A DNA stretch of 64,000 nucleotides. It comes from an uncultured Roseicyclus sp. (GTDB lineage: Bacteria > Pseudomonadota > Alphaproteobacteria > Rhodobacterales > Rhodobacteraceae). How positions within the stretch are numbered: the first letter of the stretch is position 1; every line of letters begins with the position of its first letter. The stretch spans positions 1 to 64,000 of the forward strand of contig CAKZPN010000076.1 in the NCBI GenBank assembly GCA_937139335.1, given 5' to 3'. Shown piece after piece: positions 44,841-54,255 of this stretch. The notes under the pieces are model-generated. The model was not told the DNA's origin and searched no databases. It saw only the letters and a list, made by a program, of their open reading frames with translations. Both the position numbers and the translations under genes were made by a program.

Positions 44841-45803
44841 CTATCCCCAGAGGGCAGGCACGGGCGGGTGCAGGACCGACCCTTCGAACCGCAGCGCGTC
44901 CGCCCGGTCCTCGGCCAGCAGCAGCGGCCCGTCGAGGTCCACGATCGCGACCCCCTGCGCCACCAGCACCGCGGGCGCCATGGCCAGCGACGATCCGACC
45001 ATGCAGCCGACCATGACGCCGTAGCCCGCCGCCTCGGCTTCCACCTTCAGCGCCAGCGCCTCGGTCAGCCCGCCGGTCTTGTCGAGCTTGAGGTTCACCA
45101 TGTCATACTTGCCCTTGATCGCGGGCAGGCTGGCGCGGTCGTGGCAGGCTTCATCGGCGCAGACCGGCAGCGGCCGCGCGATCTCGCCCAGCATGCCGTC
45201 GTCCCCGGCGGGCAGGGGTTGTTCGACCATCCGCACGCCGAGCCGCAAGAGGTGCGGCGCGAGGTCCGCATAAACCTCCGCCGTCCACCCCTCGTTGGCG
45301 TCCACGATGATCGCGGCGTCGGGCGCGCCTGCGCGCACGGCCTCCAGCCGCGGCATGTCATCCGGCGTGCCGAGCTTGATCTTCAACAGCGGGCGGTGGG
45401 CATGTTTCGCCGCCGCCGCGCGCATCGCCTCGGGGGTGCCGAGCGACAGCGTGTAGGCCGACACCACCGGCCCCGGCGCGGGCAAGCCGGCCAGCACATA
45501 CACCGGCACGCCGGCCGCTTTCGCCTCCCAGTCCCAGAGTGCGCAATCGACAGCGTTCCGCGCCGCGCCTGCGGGCAGCGCCCCTTGCAACTCCGCGCGT
45601 GAGATCCCCGACGGCAACCCTTCGATCTCCGCCGTCACACTTTCCCGCGTTTCGCCGTAGCGCGCGTAGGGCACGCATTCGCCCCGCCCCGTGACGCCGT
45701 CTCGCATCACCCTCACCGTCAGCACCTTCGCCTCCGTCCGCGAGCCGCGCGAGATGGTGAAGGCCTCGGCCAGCCGGAACGTATCGGGCGTGACGGTGAT
45801 CAT
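44841..45803 (-). CDS. dgcA: N-acetyl-D-glutamate racemase (enolase superfamily; dipeptide epimerase-like)
   Basis: 320 residues in the muconate-lactonizing subgroup of the enolase superfamily. The barrel shows the K-I-K motif (141-143), metal ligands Asp168 (I-V-D-A-N), Glu194 (V-E-Q-P-L) and Asp217 (C-A-D-E-A), and the second catalytic lysine region N-L-K-L-D-K-T-G-G (238-245). By domain alone it would be called an L-Ala-D/L-Glu epimerase. Its 4-bp overlap with dgcN (DUF1611) is the published DgcN-DgcA arrangement, in which it racemises N-acetyl-D-Glu to N-acetyl-L-Glu. The assignment rests on this context. Confidence 0.86.
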   Translation of the reverse strand: MITVTPDTFRLAEAFTISRGSRTEAKVLTVRVMRDGVTGRGECVPYARYGETRESVTAEIEGLPSGISRAELQGALPAGAARNAVDCALWDWEAKAAGVPVYVLAGLPAPGPVVSAYTLSLGTPEAMRAAAAKHAHRPLLKIKLGTPDDMPRLEAVRAGAPDAAIIVDANEGWTAEVYADLAPHLLRLGVRMVEQPLPAGDDGMLGEIARPLPVCADEACHDRASLPAIKGKYDMVNLKLDKTGGLTEALALKVEAEAAGYGVMVGCMVGSSLAMAPAVLVAQGVAIVDLDGPLLLAEDRADALRFEGSVLHPPVPALWG

Positions 45804-46801
45804 ATCGCCCCCAGCGCGTCGGCCAGTTTTTTCGCCCCTTGCCGGAACGGGTCGCAGGTTGGCAGGCCCAGGCGCTTTTCGGTGGCCTCCAGATACGACA
45901 GCGCCTCGTCCTCGCCCATCGCGGCAGTGTTGATCGACACGCCCACCACCTGGCAATCCGGGTTCGCGATCCGCGCCAGCGGCAGGGCCATGTCGCGCAC
46001 CGCCTCGAGGCTCGGCAGCGCGTAACCCGGCAGCCCCCGCATATGCGCCCGCGTCGGCTCGTGGCACAGGATCAGCGCATCGGGCTGGCCACCGTGGATC
46101 AGCGCCATGGTGACGCCGGAGTAGGAGACGTGGAACAAAGACCCCTGCCCCTCGATGTGATCCCAATGGTCGCCGTCATTGTCGGGCGTCAGCCACTCCA
46201 CCGACCCGGCCATGAAATCCGCGATCACCGCGTCCAGCGGCACGCCCTCGCCGGTGATCAGGATGCCGGTCTGCCCCGTCGCCCGGAACGAGGATTTCAG
46301 CCCGCGCCGCTTCATCTCCGCATCGACCGCCAGCCCGGTGTACATCTTGCCGACAGAACAATCGGTGCCGACGGCCAGGCAGCGCTTGCCGCTCCGCTTT
46401 TCGCCATTTGCGATCGGGTATTTCACCGACGGCACCCGCACGTCATGCAGGCTGCGCCCGGTGGCGCGCGCGACGGCGACCAGGTCCTCCTCGTCACGCA
46501 GCAGGTTGTGCAGGCCCGAGGCGAGGTCGAAGCCTTCCTCCAGCGCCGTCACCAGCACCTTCTTCCACTCGCGCGAGATCACGCCGCCCCGGTTTGCGAC
46601 CCCGATCACCAGCGTCTTCGCCCCAGCTGCCTTGGCGCTCGCAAGATCCATGTCGGGCAGGCGCACATCGGCCTTGCAGCCCTCGATGCGGAACTGCCCC
46701 ACGGCATTGTCGGGCCGCCAGTCGCGGATGCCCTGCGCGACCTTGGCGGCAAGCTGGTCGGGCGCGTCGCCAAGGAACAGGAGATAGGGCGTTTCGATCA
46801 T
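45800..46801 (-). CDS. dgcN: D-glutamate N-acetyltransferase DgcN (DUF1611)
   Basis: 333 residues of the DUF1611 family: a Rossmann-like N-terminal domain (about 1-120) and a P-loop domain with A-V-G-T-D-C-S-V-G-K-M-Y-T (about 145-157) and G-Q-T-G-I-L-I-T-G-E-G-V-P-L-D. The C-terminal half contains H-W-D-H-I-E-G-Q-G-S-L and C-H-E-P-T-R. In marine bacteria this family acts as DgcN, acetylating D-glutamate for DgcA. The ATG at 46801 follows a GGAGGC; the next gene begins within its last four bases. Confidence 0.88.
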   Translation of the reverse strand: MIETPYLLFLGDAPDQLAAKVAQGIRDWRPDNAVGQFRIEGCKADVRLPDMDLASAKAAGAKTLVIGVANRGGVISREWKKVLVTALEEGFDLASGLHNLLRDEEDLVAVARATGRSLHDVRVPSVKYPIANGEKRSGKRCLAVGTDCSVGKMYTGLAVDAEMKRRGLKSSFRATGQTGILITGEGVPLDAVIADFMAGSVEWLTPDNDGDHWDHIEGQGSLFHVSYSGVTMALIHGGQPDALILCHEPTRAHMRGLPGYALPSLEAVRDMALPLARIANPDCQVVGVSINTAAMGEDEALSYLEATEKRLGLPTCDPFRQGAKKLADALGAI

Positions 46802-46945
46802 GGCAGTGCCTCCGGGCCGGGGAATCGCTTTCGGGAAGGATAACGCGCCTGCCACGCGAACCGGTCGCGTTTCCCGCGCTGGTCCGCCTGGCTTGTCGAA
46901 GATTTGTGCGACTGGACGGGCGAACGCGGGAAATTCCCGCGCAGC

Positions 46946-47296
46946 TCAGGCGGGCGGCAGCAGCCCCGTGACCTGGTCCGGCGTGGTCTCGAAATCGACC
47001 GGCGCACGCGTTTCGGCGGGGGTGTTGCGCTTGAACTCGTAGCGCATCAGGTCGCCCGCCTGTTCGGACGCCACGATCAGCGCCTGGTAGAGGTGACGGG
47101 GCCCGTCGTAGATGTCGATCAGCCCGCGCAAACGCGGCGCGTCCTCCGCATCGACGGAAAAGCCCCGATCCGTCATCTCGAGGATCGGAAACGCCTCGTC
47201 ACCCACGTGAACCACACGCGTCGCACGCCGACGACGGGCGACACGTTGTGCGGCGGCAAGTTCGTCCTGAACCGCCTGGGGCAGGAAGCTCGACAT
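46946..47296 (-). CDS. Conserved unknown, possibly PilZ-like
   Basis: 116 residues. The N-terminus is helical and basic (A-A-A-Q-R-V-A-R-R-R-R-A-T-R). It is followed by short strands: R-V-V-H-V-G, F-P-I-L-E-M-T-D-R-G-F-S-V, P-R-L-R-G-L-I-D-I-Y-D-G and L-M-R-Y-E-F-K-R. The strand order R-x(n)-D-x-S/F-x(n)-G recalls PilZ domains, but the arginine motif is not classical and I give this only as a possibility. It lies 144 bp upstream of dgcN on the same strand and is divergent from the CGNR gene. Confidence 0.65.
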   Translation of the reverse strand: MSSFLPQAVQDELAAAQRVARRRRATRVVHVGDEAFPILEMTDRGFSVDAEDAPRLRGLIDIYDGPRHLYQALIVASEQAGDLMRYEFKRNTPAETRAPVDFETTPDQVTGLLPPA

Positions 47297-47487
47297 CGGA
47301 ATTCCCTCCTCGGTCCTTTACTCGATACAGATGGGCGCGCCGGGCTTTCCGTCAATGATTTGAGTATGCTGCAAATGCGAATGTCGCGCATTGGTCACAG
47401 CGGTCCGCACTGGACGTATGCACCGCAAAGCCTCATGTTAGAGGTTACAGGCAAAGAGCAATGGTCCCAAGCGAAAAGAGGCACCAG

Positions 47488-48039
47488 ATGACCCCCGGAG
47501 ACTTCGGCCACCCCGCGCTGTCCTTCCTGAACACCGTGACGGACGACGGCAAGACGCGGGCCAGGAACAGCTTTGCCCGCGGTGACGAGTTGCTGGCCGA
47601 GCTTGTGGCCTGCGGCCTTGCCCCGCGCGGGATGCAAGTGCCGGGCGCCGGACAGATCGCGGCGCTGATGACGCTGCGCGAAGCCGCCTATGGCGTGTTC
47701 TCGGCGATGGCGGCGGGCCGCAAGCCCGGCCGGGAAGAGGCGCTGACGCTGGAAACCGCGATGAAATCGGCCCTGCAGGATGCCAGCTTCACCTTTCGCG
47801 GCGACGGGCTGTCGATCGCGGCAGGGCCGCTGGGCGGGATCTACGACCGCGTGGCGCTCGGCCTGTTCGACCTGATGCAGCGCAGCGACCTTGACCGGAT
47901 CCGGGAATGCAAACGCTGCACGCATATCTTCCTTGACCATGGGCGCGGACGCGGCCGGCGCTGGTGCTCCATGGCGCGCTGCGGCAACCGCGCCAAGGCC
48001 GCGACGTTTCGCGCCCGCCAGCGCGCCCATATCGTCTGA
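47488..48039 (+). CDS. CGNR zinc-finger regulator-like protein
   Basis: 183 residues: an N-terminal helical ABATE-type domain (F-L-N-T-V-T-D-D-G-K-T-R near the start) and a C-terminal zinc finger, C-K-R-C-T-H-I-F-L-D-H then W-C-S-M-A-R-C-G-N-R-A-K-A, whose C-G-N-R gives the family name. Such proteins are predicted stress regulators. Two ATGs are possible; the inner one has AGAGG seven bases upstream. Divergent from the unknown gene at 46946. Confidence 0.9.
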   Translation: MTPGDFGHPALSFLNTVTDDGKTRARNSFARGDELLAELVACGLAPRGMQVPGAGQIAALMTLREAAYGVFSAMAAGRKPGREEALTLETAMKSALQDASFTFRGDGLSIAAGPLGGIYDRVALGLFDLMQRSDLDRIRECKRCTHIFLDHGRGRGRRWCSMARCGNRAKAATFRARQRAHIV

Positions 48040-48135
48040 CCTGTGCGCCCCTGCGGGGGCGGGCCTGCGCCGTTCCCGGTTCCGCAAGAGGCCCCGACGC
48101 CCTACCTCGAGGTGAACGGATGAAGGAGGAACCTC

Positions 48136-49125
48136 ATGGGCCTGTTGATCGACGGCGAATGGCGCGACCAGTGGTATGATACCGAATCGACCGGCGGCGC
48201 GTTCGAGCGGCAGGAAAGCCAGTTCCGCAACTGGGTGACGGCAGACGGCAGCCCGGGGCCGACCGGCACCGGCGGCTTCAAGGCCGAAAGCGGGCGCTAT
48301 CATCTGTATGTCGCCAACGCCTGCCCCTGGGCCAACCGCACCATGATCTTCCGCGCCTTGAAGGGGCTGGAGGATCACATCGATGTCTCGGTCGTCCACT
48401 CCGACATGCTGTCCGACGGCTGGACCTTTGAGACTGACGACAAGGGCGCCACCGGCGACCGCCTCTTCGGCGCAGATTTCCTGCGCGACATCTACCTGCG
48501 CGCCGATCCCGAGGTGACGACTCGCGTGACCGTTCCCGTGCTGTGGGACAAGCAGACCGGCACCATCGTCTCGAACGAATCCGCAGAGATCATCCGCATG
48601 TTCAACTCCGCCTTCGACGGCATCACCGGCGACACGCAGAATTTCTACCCCGAGCCGTTGCGCCCGCGGATCGACGAGATCAACGCGCGGGTCTACGACG
48701 ACATCAACAACGGCGTCTACAAATCCGGCTTCGCCACCACGCAGCACGCCTACGACAAGGCGGTTCATGCGCTTTTCGATGCGCTCGACTGGGTCGAGGG
48801 CATCCTGGCCGAGAACCGCTACCTTGCCGGCGACCGCGTGACCGAGGCCGACTGGCGGCTCTTCACCACGCTCGCCCGCTTCGACGCGGTCTACCACCTG
48901 CATTTCAAGTGCAACCGCCGCCGGCTGATCGACTACCCCAACCTCTGGGCATATGCGCGCGAACTCTACCAATGGCCGGGGGTGGCGGCGACGATCAACT
49001 TCGACCACATCGTGCGGCACTACCACTACAGCCACGAAACCATCAATCCGCACCGGATCATCCCGATCAACCCGGTGATCGACTGGTCCGAGCCCCACGG
49101 CCGCGAGCGGTTGAAAGCCGCCTGA
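48136..49125 (+). CDS. Glutathionyl-hydroquinone reductase (Xi-class GST)
   Basis: 329 residues with the Xi-class active site N-A-C-P-W-A-N-R (about 62-69), where the cysteine removes glutathione from glutathionyl-hydroquinones. The F-E-R-Q-E-S-Q-F-R-N-W near the N-terminus and the C-terminal Y-H-L-H-F-K-C-N-R-R-R and H-Y-H-Y-S-H blocks are conserved features of YqjG/EcmB-type enzymes. AAGGAGG precedes the ATG. It appears to be its own unit. Confidence 0.95.
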   Translation: MGLLIDGEWRDQWYDTESTGGAFERQESQFRNWVTADGSPGPTGTGGFKAESGRYHLYVANACPWANRTMIFRALKGLEDHIDVSVVHSDMLSDGWTFETDDKGATGDRLFGADFLRDIYLRADPEVTTRVTVPVLWDKQTGTIVSNESAEIIRMFNSAFDGITGDTQNFYPEPLRPRIDEINARVYDDINNGVYKSGFATTQHAYDKAVHALFDALDWVEGILAENRYLAGDRVTEADWRLFTTLARFDAVYHLHFKCNRRRLIDYPNLWAYARELYQWPGVAATINFDHIVRHYHYSHETINPHRIIPINPVIDWSEPHGRERLKAA

Positions 49126-49212
49126 CGCCACGCCCTGCCGGTGCCAAGGCTTGCGGCAACGCGCAGCCTTGCTAGTCTGCCGCAAATTCGCAAACCGACA
49201 GGGTCTTTCAAC

Positions 49213-50394
49213 ATGAAGCGTCATTTCACGGCCGGGCTCCTCGCGCTCGGTCTTTCGACCGGGGCCGCCGGCGCGCAGCAATGCGGCGGCGATTTCAACC
49301 AGTTCCTGCAAGGCATGCGCGCCGAGGCCGCGCAGCGCGGCTATTCGCAGGACGCCATCGACGGTTTCTTCCGCCACGCCAGCTATTCGCAGGGCGCCAT
49401 CGACGCGGACCGCCGGCAGGGCATCTTCACCGTCCCCTTCACCGAATTTGCCCGCCGCCTCATCAGCCAGAACCGTGTCGACAACGGGCGCAGCAACTCC
49501 CAGCGCTACGATGCCGTCTTTAACGAGATCGAGCGCCGCTTCGGCGTCAGCCGCGGCATCCTCCTGTCGTTCTGGGCGTTCGAGACCGATTACGGCGCGT
49601 TCCAGGGCGATTTCAACACGCTCGATGCGCTGGTGACGCTGGCCCATGACTGCCGCCGCCCCGAGCTGTTCCGGCCGGAGGTCTTTGCCGCGCTGGAGCT
49701 GTTTACCCGCGGCGACTTCGACCCGGTGAACACGACCGGCGCATGGGCGGGCGAGATCGGCATGGTCCAGATGCTGCCCGACGACATCGTGAACCATGGC
49801 ATCGACGGCGACGGTGACGGGCATGTCGCGCTCCAGACCTCCGCCCCCGATGCGCTGATGTCTGGCGCCAACATCCTGTCCTCGCTCGGCTGGCGCCCGC
49901 GCGAGCCCTGGCTGGTGGAAATCACCGTGCCTGACGGGCTTGACTGGTACCAGACCGGCGTCCACACCTCGCAACGGGTCAGTGAGTGGGAGGCGGCGGG
50001 AGTGCGCGCCCGCGCCGGTGGCAGCCTGCCGATGCCGGGCGCGCAGGCCTCGGTCGTGCTGCCGCAGGGGCGCAACGGCCCGGCCTTCCTCGCCTACCCG
50101 AACTTCAGCGTGCTCTTCGAGTGGAACCAGAGCTTCACCTATGTCCTGACCGCCGCCTACTTCGCCACGCGGCTCGAAGGCGCGCCGGTCTTCGACGCGC
50201 GCAACCCCGATCCGGGCCTCTCGGGCGACCAGATGCGCGCCTTGCAGCAACGGCTGGCGGCGCGCGGCCACAACGTGGGCGCGGTCGACGGCATCCTCGG
50301 CGCCGGCACCCGCGCCGCCGTGCGCGAGGAACAGCGCCGCCTAGGGTTGCCGGCTGATGCATGGCCCACGGCGCAGCTGCTGAACGCGCTGTAG
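49213..50394 (+). CDS. Lytic murein transglycosylase (MltB type), second copy
   Basis: 393 residues: signal peptide (1-22, ending A-A-G-A-Q), MltB-type catalytic domain with the catalytic glutamate in F-W-A-F-E-T-D-Y-G-A, G-E-I-G-M-V-Q-M-L-P, and a C-terminal peptidoglycan-binding domain (N-V-G-A-V-D-G-I-L-G-A-G-T-R). It is similar in layout to the protein at 33348 but lacks the Pro/Ala linker, and its H-T-Q-F-M-P motif is changed to V-Q-M-L-P. The ATG at 49213 begins the signal peptide. It is convergent with smc. Confidence 0.94.
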   Translation: MKRHFTAGLLALGLSTGAAGAQQCGGDFNQFLQGMRAEAAQRGYSQDAIDGFFRHASYSQGAIDADRRQGIFTVPFTEFARRLISQNRVDNGRSNSQRYDAVFNEIERRFGVSRGILLSFWAFETDYGAFQGDFNTLDALVTLAHDCRRPELFRPEVFAALELFTRGDFDPVNTTGAWAGEIGMVQMLPDDIVNHGIDGDGDGHVALQTSAPDALMSGANILSSLGWRPREPWLVEITVPDGLDWYQTGVHTSQRVSEWEAAGVRARAGGSLPMPGAQASVVLPQGRNGPAFLAYPNFSVLFEWNQSFTYVLTAAYFATRLEGAPVFDARNPDPGLSGDQMRALQQRLAARGHNVGAVDGILGAGTRAAVREEQRRLGLPADAWPTAQLLNAL

Positions 50395-50400
50395 TGCCTG

Positions 50401-50423
50401 GCGCGCCGGTTTTGCCGGCGCGC
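50401..50423 (+). terminator. Hairpin after the second transglycosylase
   Basis: A perfect 9-bp stem (gcgcgccgg / ccggcgcgc) with a 5-nt T-rich loop begins six bases after the stop codon. There is no T-run downstream. Confidence 0.6.
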
Positions 50424-50528
50424 GCCGCCGTTCGCGAGTCAATCTTATCGTGTAGCAGCGACACAAATAACCGTATGCCCGCCTGCATTAGCCGCACAAA
50501 AGGCCTGGACAGCGGATGGCCGCCCCCC

Positions 50529-53500
50529 TCACGCCACCATCTGCTCGGCCTTCTTCAAGTCCACCGACACCAACTGCGACACGCCCTGTTCGCCCATCGT
50601 CACCCCAAACAGCCGGTCCATCCGGGCCATCGTCACCGCATGGTGGGTGATGACGAGGAAGCGGGTGTCGGTCTGGCGCGTCATCTCGTCCAGCAGGTCG
50701 CAGAAGCGCGTGACGTTGGCGTCGTCCAATGGCGCGTCGACCTCGTCCAGCACGCAGATCGGTGCGGGGTTGGCGAGGAAGACGGCAAAGATCAGCGCCA
50801 GCGCCGTCAGCGTCTGCTCGCCCCCCGACAGCAGCGACAGCGTCGACAGCTTCTTGCCCGGCGGCTGGCACAGGATCTCGAGCCCCGCCTCGAGCGGGTC
50901 GTCGGATTCGACCAGCACCAACCGCGCCTCGCCGCCGCCGAAGAGATGCGTGAACAGCCGCGCGAAGCTGATGTTCACCTCGTCGAAGGCCTTCAGCAGC
51001 CGCTCGCGCCCCTCGCGGTTCAGCGACGCGATGCCGGTGCGCAGCTTGGCGATGGCCTGTTCCAGGTCGGATTTCTCGGCGGCCAGGGTATCGTGTTCCT
51101 CCTGCACCTCGCGCGCGTCCTCCTCGGCCCGCAGGTTCACCGCGCCCAGCGCATCGCGCTGGCGGCGCAAGCGGTGGACGTCGGCCTCGATCTGGTCGGA
51201 CGGCGGGATCGGGTCCGGCAGGTCGCCGAGGCTTTCGCGGAGCGCTGGCGGCGTCGTCTCCAGCTCCTCCCCGATGCGCTGCGCGGCGGCTTCCACCGCC
51301 TCGACCGCAGCATCGCGACGAGCTTCGGCAGCGGCACGCGCCTCGCGGGCTTCCGAGGCGGCACGTTCTGAGTCGCGCTCGGCGGTGATCGCAGCCCGCA
51401 GCGCGCTTTCGGCGGTGGACAAGGCGTCGGAGGCAGCGGCCTTGCGCGCCTCGGCCTTGGCGATCTGTTCGGCCAGCCCGCCACGCTTGGCGGCCAGTTC
51501 GCCGGGTACGACGCGGGCCTCGGCCAGCTTCGCCTCCGTCTCAGCCTGCCGGCTCTGCAACTCCGCCAGACGGGTCGTCGCGCTGTCGAGGCGCTTCTGC
51601 CAGCCGGCGATCTCCTCGCCGATCTTCGCGATCCGCGCCATGCGGCGCGCGCCGTCGCGCTTCAGCTCGTCATGCGCGGTACGGCGCGCCATCATCGTCA
51701 TGCGCGAGGCGTCGACCGTGGTGCGGATGTCCTCCAGCCGGGCGCGGGCGGCGTCGAGGTCTTCCAGCTCCGCCTGCGCGCCCTCGGCACGGGCCAGCTC
51801 GACGGCGGCGGCCTTCGCCTCGTCGCCGTGGCGGGTGGCGGCGGCTTGCAGGGTTTCGAGCTTGCCCTGAACCACGCTCCGCTCCGCCTCGGCCCGGCTG
51901 AGGCTGCGGGAAGCATCGGCCAGCCGCGTGTCGGCATCGCGCCGGGCGGCGCGGGCGGATGTGTCGGCCTGGGTCAGGTCGGCTAGGCGCTTGGCCAGCG
52001 TCTCGTGCGCTGCGCGCGCGGCGGCGGCTGTTTCCGCGGCCTCCTGCGCCTCGGCGCGGAGTTCCGCGAGCCGGTTAACCTGCTCCAGGCGGCGCGCGGC
52101 GGTCGACACGGCATCGGCAGCGGCAACGGCATAGCCATCCCAGCGCCACAGGTCACCCTCGCGGCTGACAAGGCGCTGGCCCGGTTGCAGCTGCGGTTGC
52201 AGGCGCACGCCCTCGGCCCGGTCCACGACCCCGATCTGCGACAGCCGGCGCGTCAGCACGGCGGGGCCCTGCGCGACCTCGGCAATGGCCCGCACACCGG
52301 CAGGCAGAGGCGCGGCAGTGTCGTAGGGCGCAAGACCGGTCCAGCCGGTCGCGCCGGCGGAGGCGGCCTCGCCGGCCTTCAGATCGTCCGATAGGGCTGC
52401 GCCCAGCGCGGCCTCGAAGCCCTTGGCGACGGTGATCTTGTCGAGAACCTGGTCGCCCTGCCCGCGCTCGCGGTCGAGCAGGCGGGTCAGCGCGGTGACC
52501 TCGGACTCGAGCGTGCCGGCGCGCCCTTCCGCCTCGCCGCGGGAAGTGCGCGCCTCGGCCTCTGCCGTCTGGGCGCTCCCCCGCGCTGCCTCGGTCTCGG
52601 CCAGGGTTTCCTCGGCACGGGCGGCGAGATCCTGCGCGGCGGCCAGCGCCTCTTCCGCCGACGTGACCTCGCGCGTGATACCGGACAGCCGCGTGGCGGC
52701 CTCCTCGGCGTTGCGGGTCGCGGTCGCGGCCTCGGACGCGTGGCGGGCCTGCGCCTTCTGCGCCTCGCTGACGCGACGCTCGGCCGACTGGTGACGGGCC
52801 GACAGCCGGGCCGCTTCCTCGGTGGCGTCGGACAGGTCCTGTTCGCGGGCACGCAGGACGGCGGCAGCCTCATCCGCCGCGGCGAGCGCACCGGCAAGCC
52901 GGTCATCATGCCCCTCCTGCTCCGCCCCGAGCGCCACGCCCTCCTCCTCCAGCCGGGCGATGCTGTCACCGGCGTCGGCGTTCAGCGCACCTTCACGGTC
53001 GATGTCTCGGGTCAGCTGATCGAGCCGCGCCTCCAGCGTCGTCACTGCATCCTCGGCGCGGGCGATGTCGCCGTCGAGGCTGTCGCGCTCAAGTGTCAGG
53101 CGTTGCAGGATCGCGCCCGCGATCGCCTCTTCCTCGCGCAGTGGCGGCAGCTGGCCCTCGGCGGTCTCGCGCGCAACGGCCGCCGCGCGGGCGGTCGTCT
53201 CGGCGCGGGCCGCCCCGGTCAGCGCATCGCGCAGCACCGTCTCCGCGCGTTCGACCGCGTCCTGCGCATCGCGCCAGCGCAGCCAGAGCAGCAGCCCCTC
53301 GGCCTGCCGCAACTCCGCCCCGATCTCGCGGTAGCGCTGCGCCTGTTTCGCCTGCCGCGCCAGCGTGGCGAGTTGGCTTGCCAGTTGCTCAAGCACGTCG
53401 TCGACGCGGCCGAGGTTCGTCTCGGCGCCCTTCAGCTTCAGTTCCGCCTCGTGACGACGTTGATAGAGGCCCGAGATGCCAGCGGCCTCTTCCAGAATGC

Positions 53501-53984
53501 GCCGCCGCGCCTTGGGCCGCGCGTTGATCAGCTCCGAGATCTGGCCCTGCCGCACCAACGCCGGCGAATGTGCGCCGGTCGAGGCATCGGCGAACAGCAT
53601 CTGCACGTCGCGCGCGCGCACGTCCTTGCCGTTGAGCTTGAAAGCGGAGCCGGCATCGCGGGTGATCCGCCGGGTGATGTCGAGCGTGTCGGCGTCGTTG
53701 AACCCGGCGGGTGCCAGACGCTCGGAATTGTCGAGTTGCAGCACCACCTCGGCGAAATTCCGCGCGCCGCGGGTGGCGGCGCCGTTGAAGATCACATCTT
53801 CCATCCCGTCGCCGCGCATGGCCGACGGGCGGTTTTCGCCCATCACCCAGCGCAGCGCCTCGAGCAGGTTGGATTTGCCGCAGCCGTTCGGCCCCACGAC
53901 GCCGGTCAGCCCGTCGCGGATCACGAGGTCCGTGGGGTCCACGAAGCTCTTGAAGCCGTTCAGTCGAAGCCGCGTGAAACGCAT
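50529..53984 (-). CDS. smc: Chromosome segregation protein SMC
   Basis: A 1151-residue condensin ATPase. Walker A is G-P-N-G-C-G-K-S-N (residues 32-40), followed by long heptad coiled coils, a central hinge (about 500-640, where heptads break) and the C-terminal head with L-S-G-G-E-Q (about 1052) and L-D-E-V-D-A-P-L-D (Walker B and D-loop). The arms are unusually alanine-, arginine- and glutamate-rich. The ATG at 53984 begins M-R-F-T-R-L-R-L-N-G-F-K-S-F; a start 21 bases earlier is possible. scpA and scpB are not in the window. Confidence 0.96.
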   Translation of the reverse strand: MRFTRLRLNGFKSFVDPTDLVIRDGLTGVVGPNGCGKSNLLEALRWVMGENRPSAMRGDGMEDVIFNGAATRGARNFAEVVLQLDNSERLAPAGFNDADTLDITRRITRDAGSAFKLNGKDVRARDVQMLFADASTGAHSPALVRQGQISELINARPKARRRILEEAAGISGLYQRRHEAELKLKGAETNLGRVDDVLEQLASQLATLARQAKQAQRYREIGAELRQAEGLLLWLRWRDAQDAVERAETVLRDALTGAARAETTARAAAVARETAEGQLPPLREEEAIAGAILQRLTLERDSLDGDIARAEDAVTTLEARLDQLTRDIDREGALNADAGDSIARLEEEGVALGAEQEGHDDRLAGALAAADEAAAVLRAREQDLSDATEEAARLSARHQSAERRVSEAQKAQARHASEAATATRNAEEAATRLSGITREVTSAEEALAAAQDLAARAEETLAETEAARGSAQTAEAEARTSRGEAEGRAGTLESEVTALTRLLDRERGQGDQVLDKITVAKGFEAALGAALSDDLKAGEAASAGATGWTGLAPYDTAAPLPAGVRAIAEVAQGPAVLTRRLSQIGVVDRAEGVRLQPQLQPGQRLVSREGDLWRWDGYAVAAADAVSTAARRLEQVNRLAELRAEAQEAAETAAAARAAHETLAKRLADLTQADTSARAARRDADTRLADASRSLSRAEAERSVVQGKLETLQAAATRHGDEAKAAAVELARAEGAQAELEDLDAARARLEDIRTTVDASRMTMMARRTAHDELKRDGARRMARIAKIGEEIAGWQKRLDSATTRLAELQSRQAETEAKLAEARVVPGELAAKRGGLAEQIAKAEARKAAASDALSTAESALRAAITAERDSERAASEAREARAAAEARRDAAVEAVEAAAQRIGEELETTPPALRESLGDLPDPIPPSDQIEADVHRLRRQRDALGAVNLRAEEDAREVQEEHDTLAAEKSDLEQAIAKLRTGIASLNREGRERLLKAFDEVNISFARLFTHLFGGGEARLVLVESDDPLEAGLEILCQPPGKKLSTLSLLSGGEQTLTALALIFAVFLANPAPICVLDEVDAPLDDANVTRFCDLLDEMTRQTDTRFLVITHHAVTMARMDRLFGVTMGEQGVSQLVSVDLKKAEQMVA

Positions 53985-54023
53985 GCGCCTGATCCTCACC
54001 GTCATTCGTCGCCTTGAAGAGGC

Positions 54024-54054
54024 AGTCTACCCCCGGCGATGCGGCCGGAGTCAA
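54024..54054 (-). promoter_or_regulatory. Candidate smc promoter
   Basis: On the minus strand TTGACT (complement of 54049-54054) and TAGACT (complement of 54024-54029) are separated by 19 bp, a slightly long spacing. They lie about 40-70 bp upstream of smc. Confidence 0.4.
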
Positions 54055-54226
54055 GGAAGCCATACTTGATATGGGGCAATTTGCCCGGTTATCCCCAAGA
54101 TATGCGGAAGCCTACCACAGTTGGAGGGAACTTTCAGAAATGAGTTGGATGTCGTGGCTGGACGGGAGGCTTGGCGCAGGGCAACCACACAATCTTGCGG
54201 ATACGCGCGGCCTTGCCGCCGAAACA

Positions 54227-54255
54227 TTGAGATTTCGACTCCGCGATGCTATTTT
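54227..54255 (+). promoter_or_regulatory. Sigma-70-type promoter of rsfS-rlmH
   Basis: TTGAGA (54227-54232) and TATTTT (54250-54255) are separated by exactly 17 bp. The predicted leader is about 45 nt and ends with AGGAGG and the rsfS start. Confidence 0.7.

Noticed and set aside
47395..50271. 958-codon open frame on the minus strand
   Set aside because: Covers three plus-strand genes with secure identities; the translated sequence shows no family features and low complexity.
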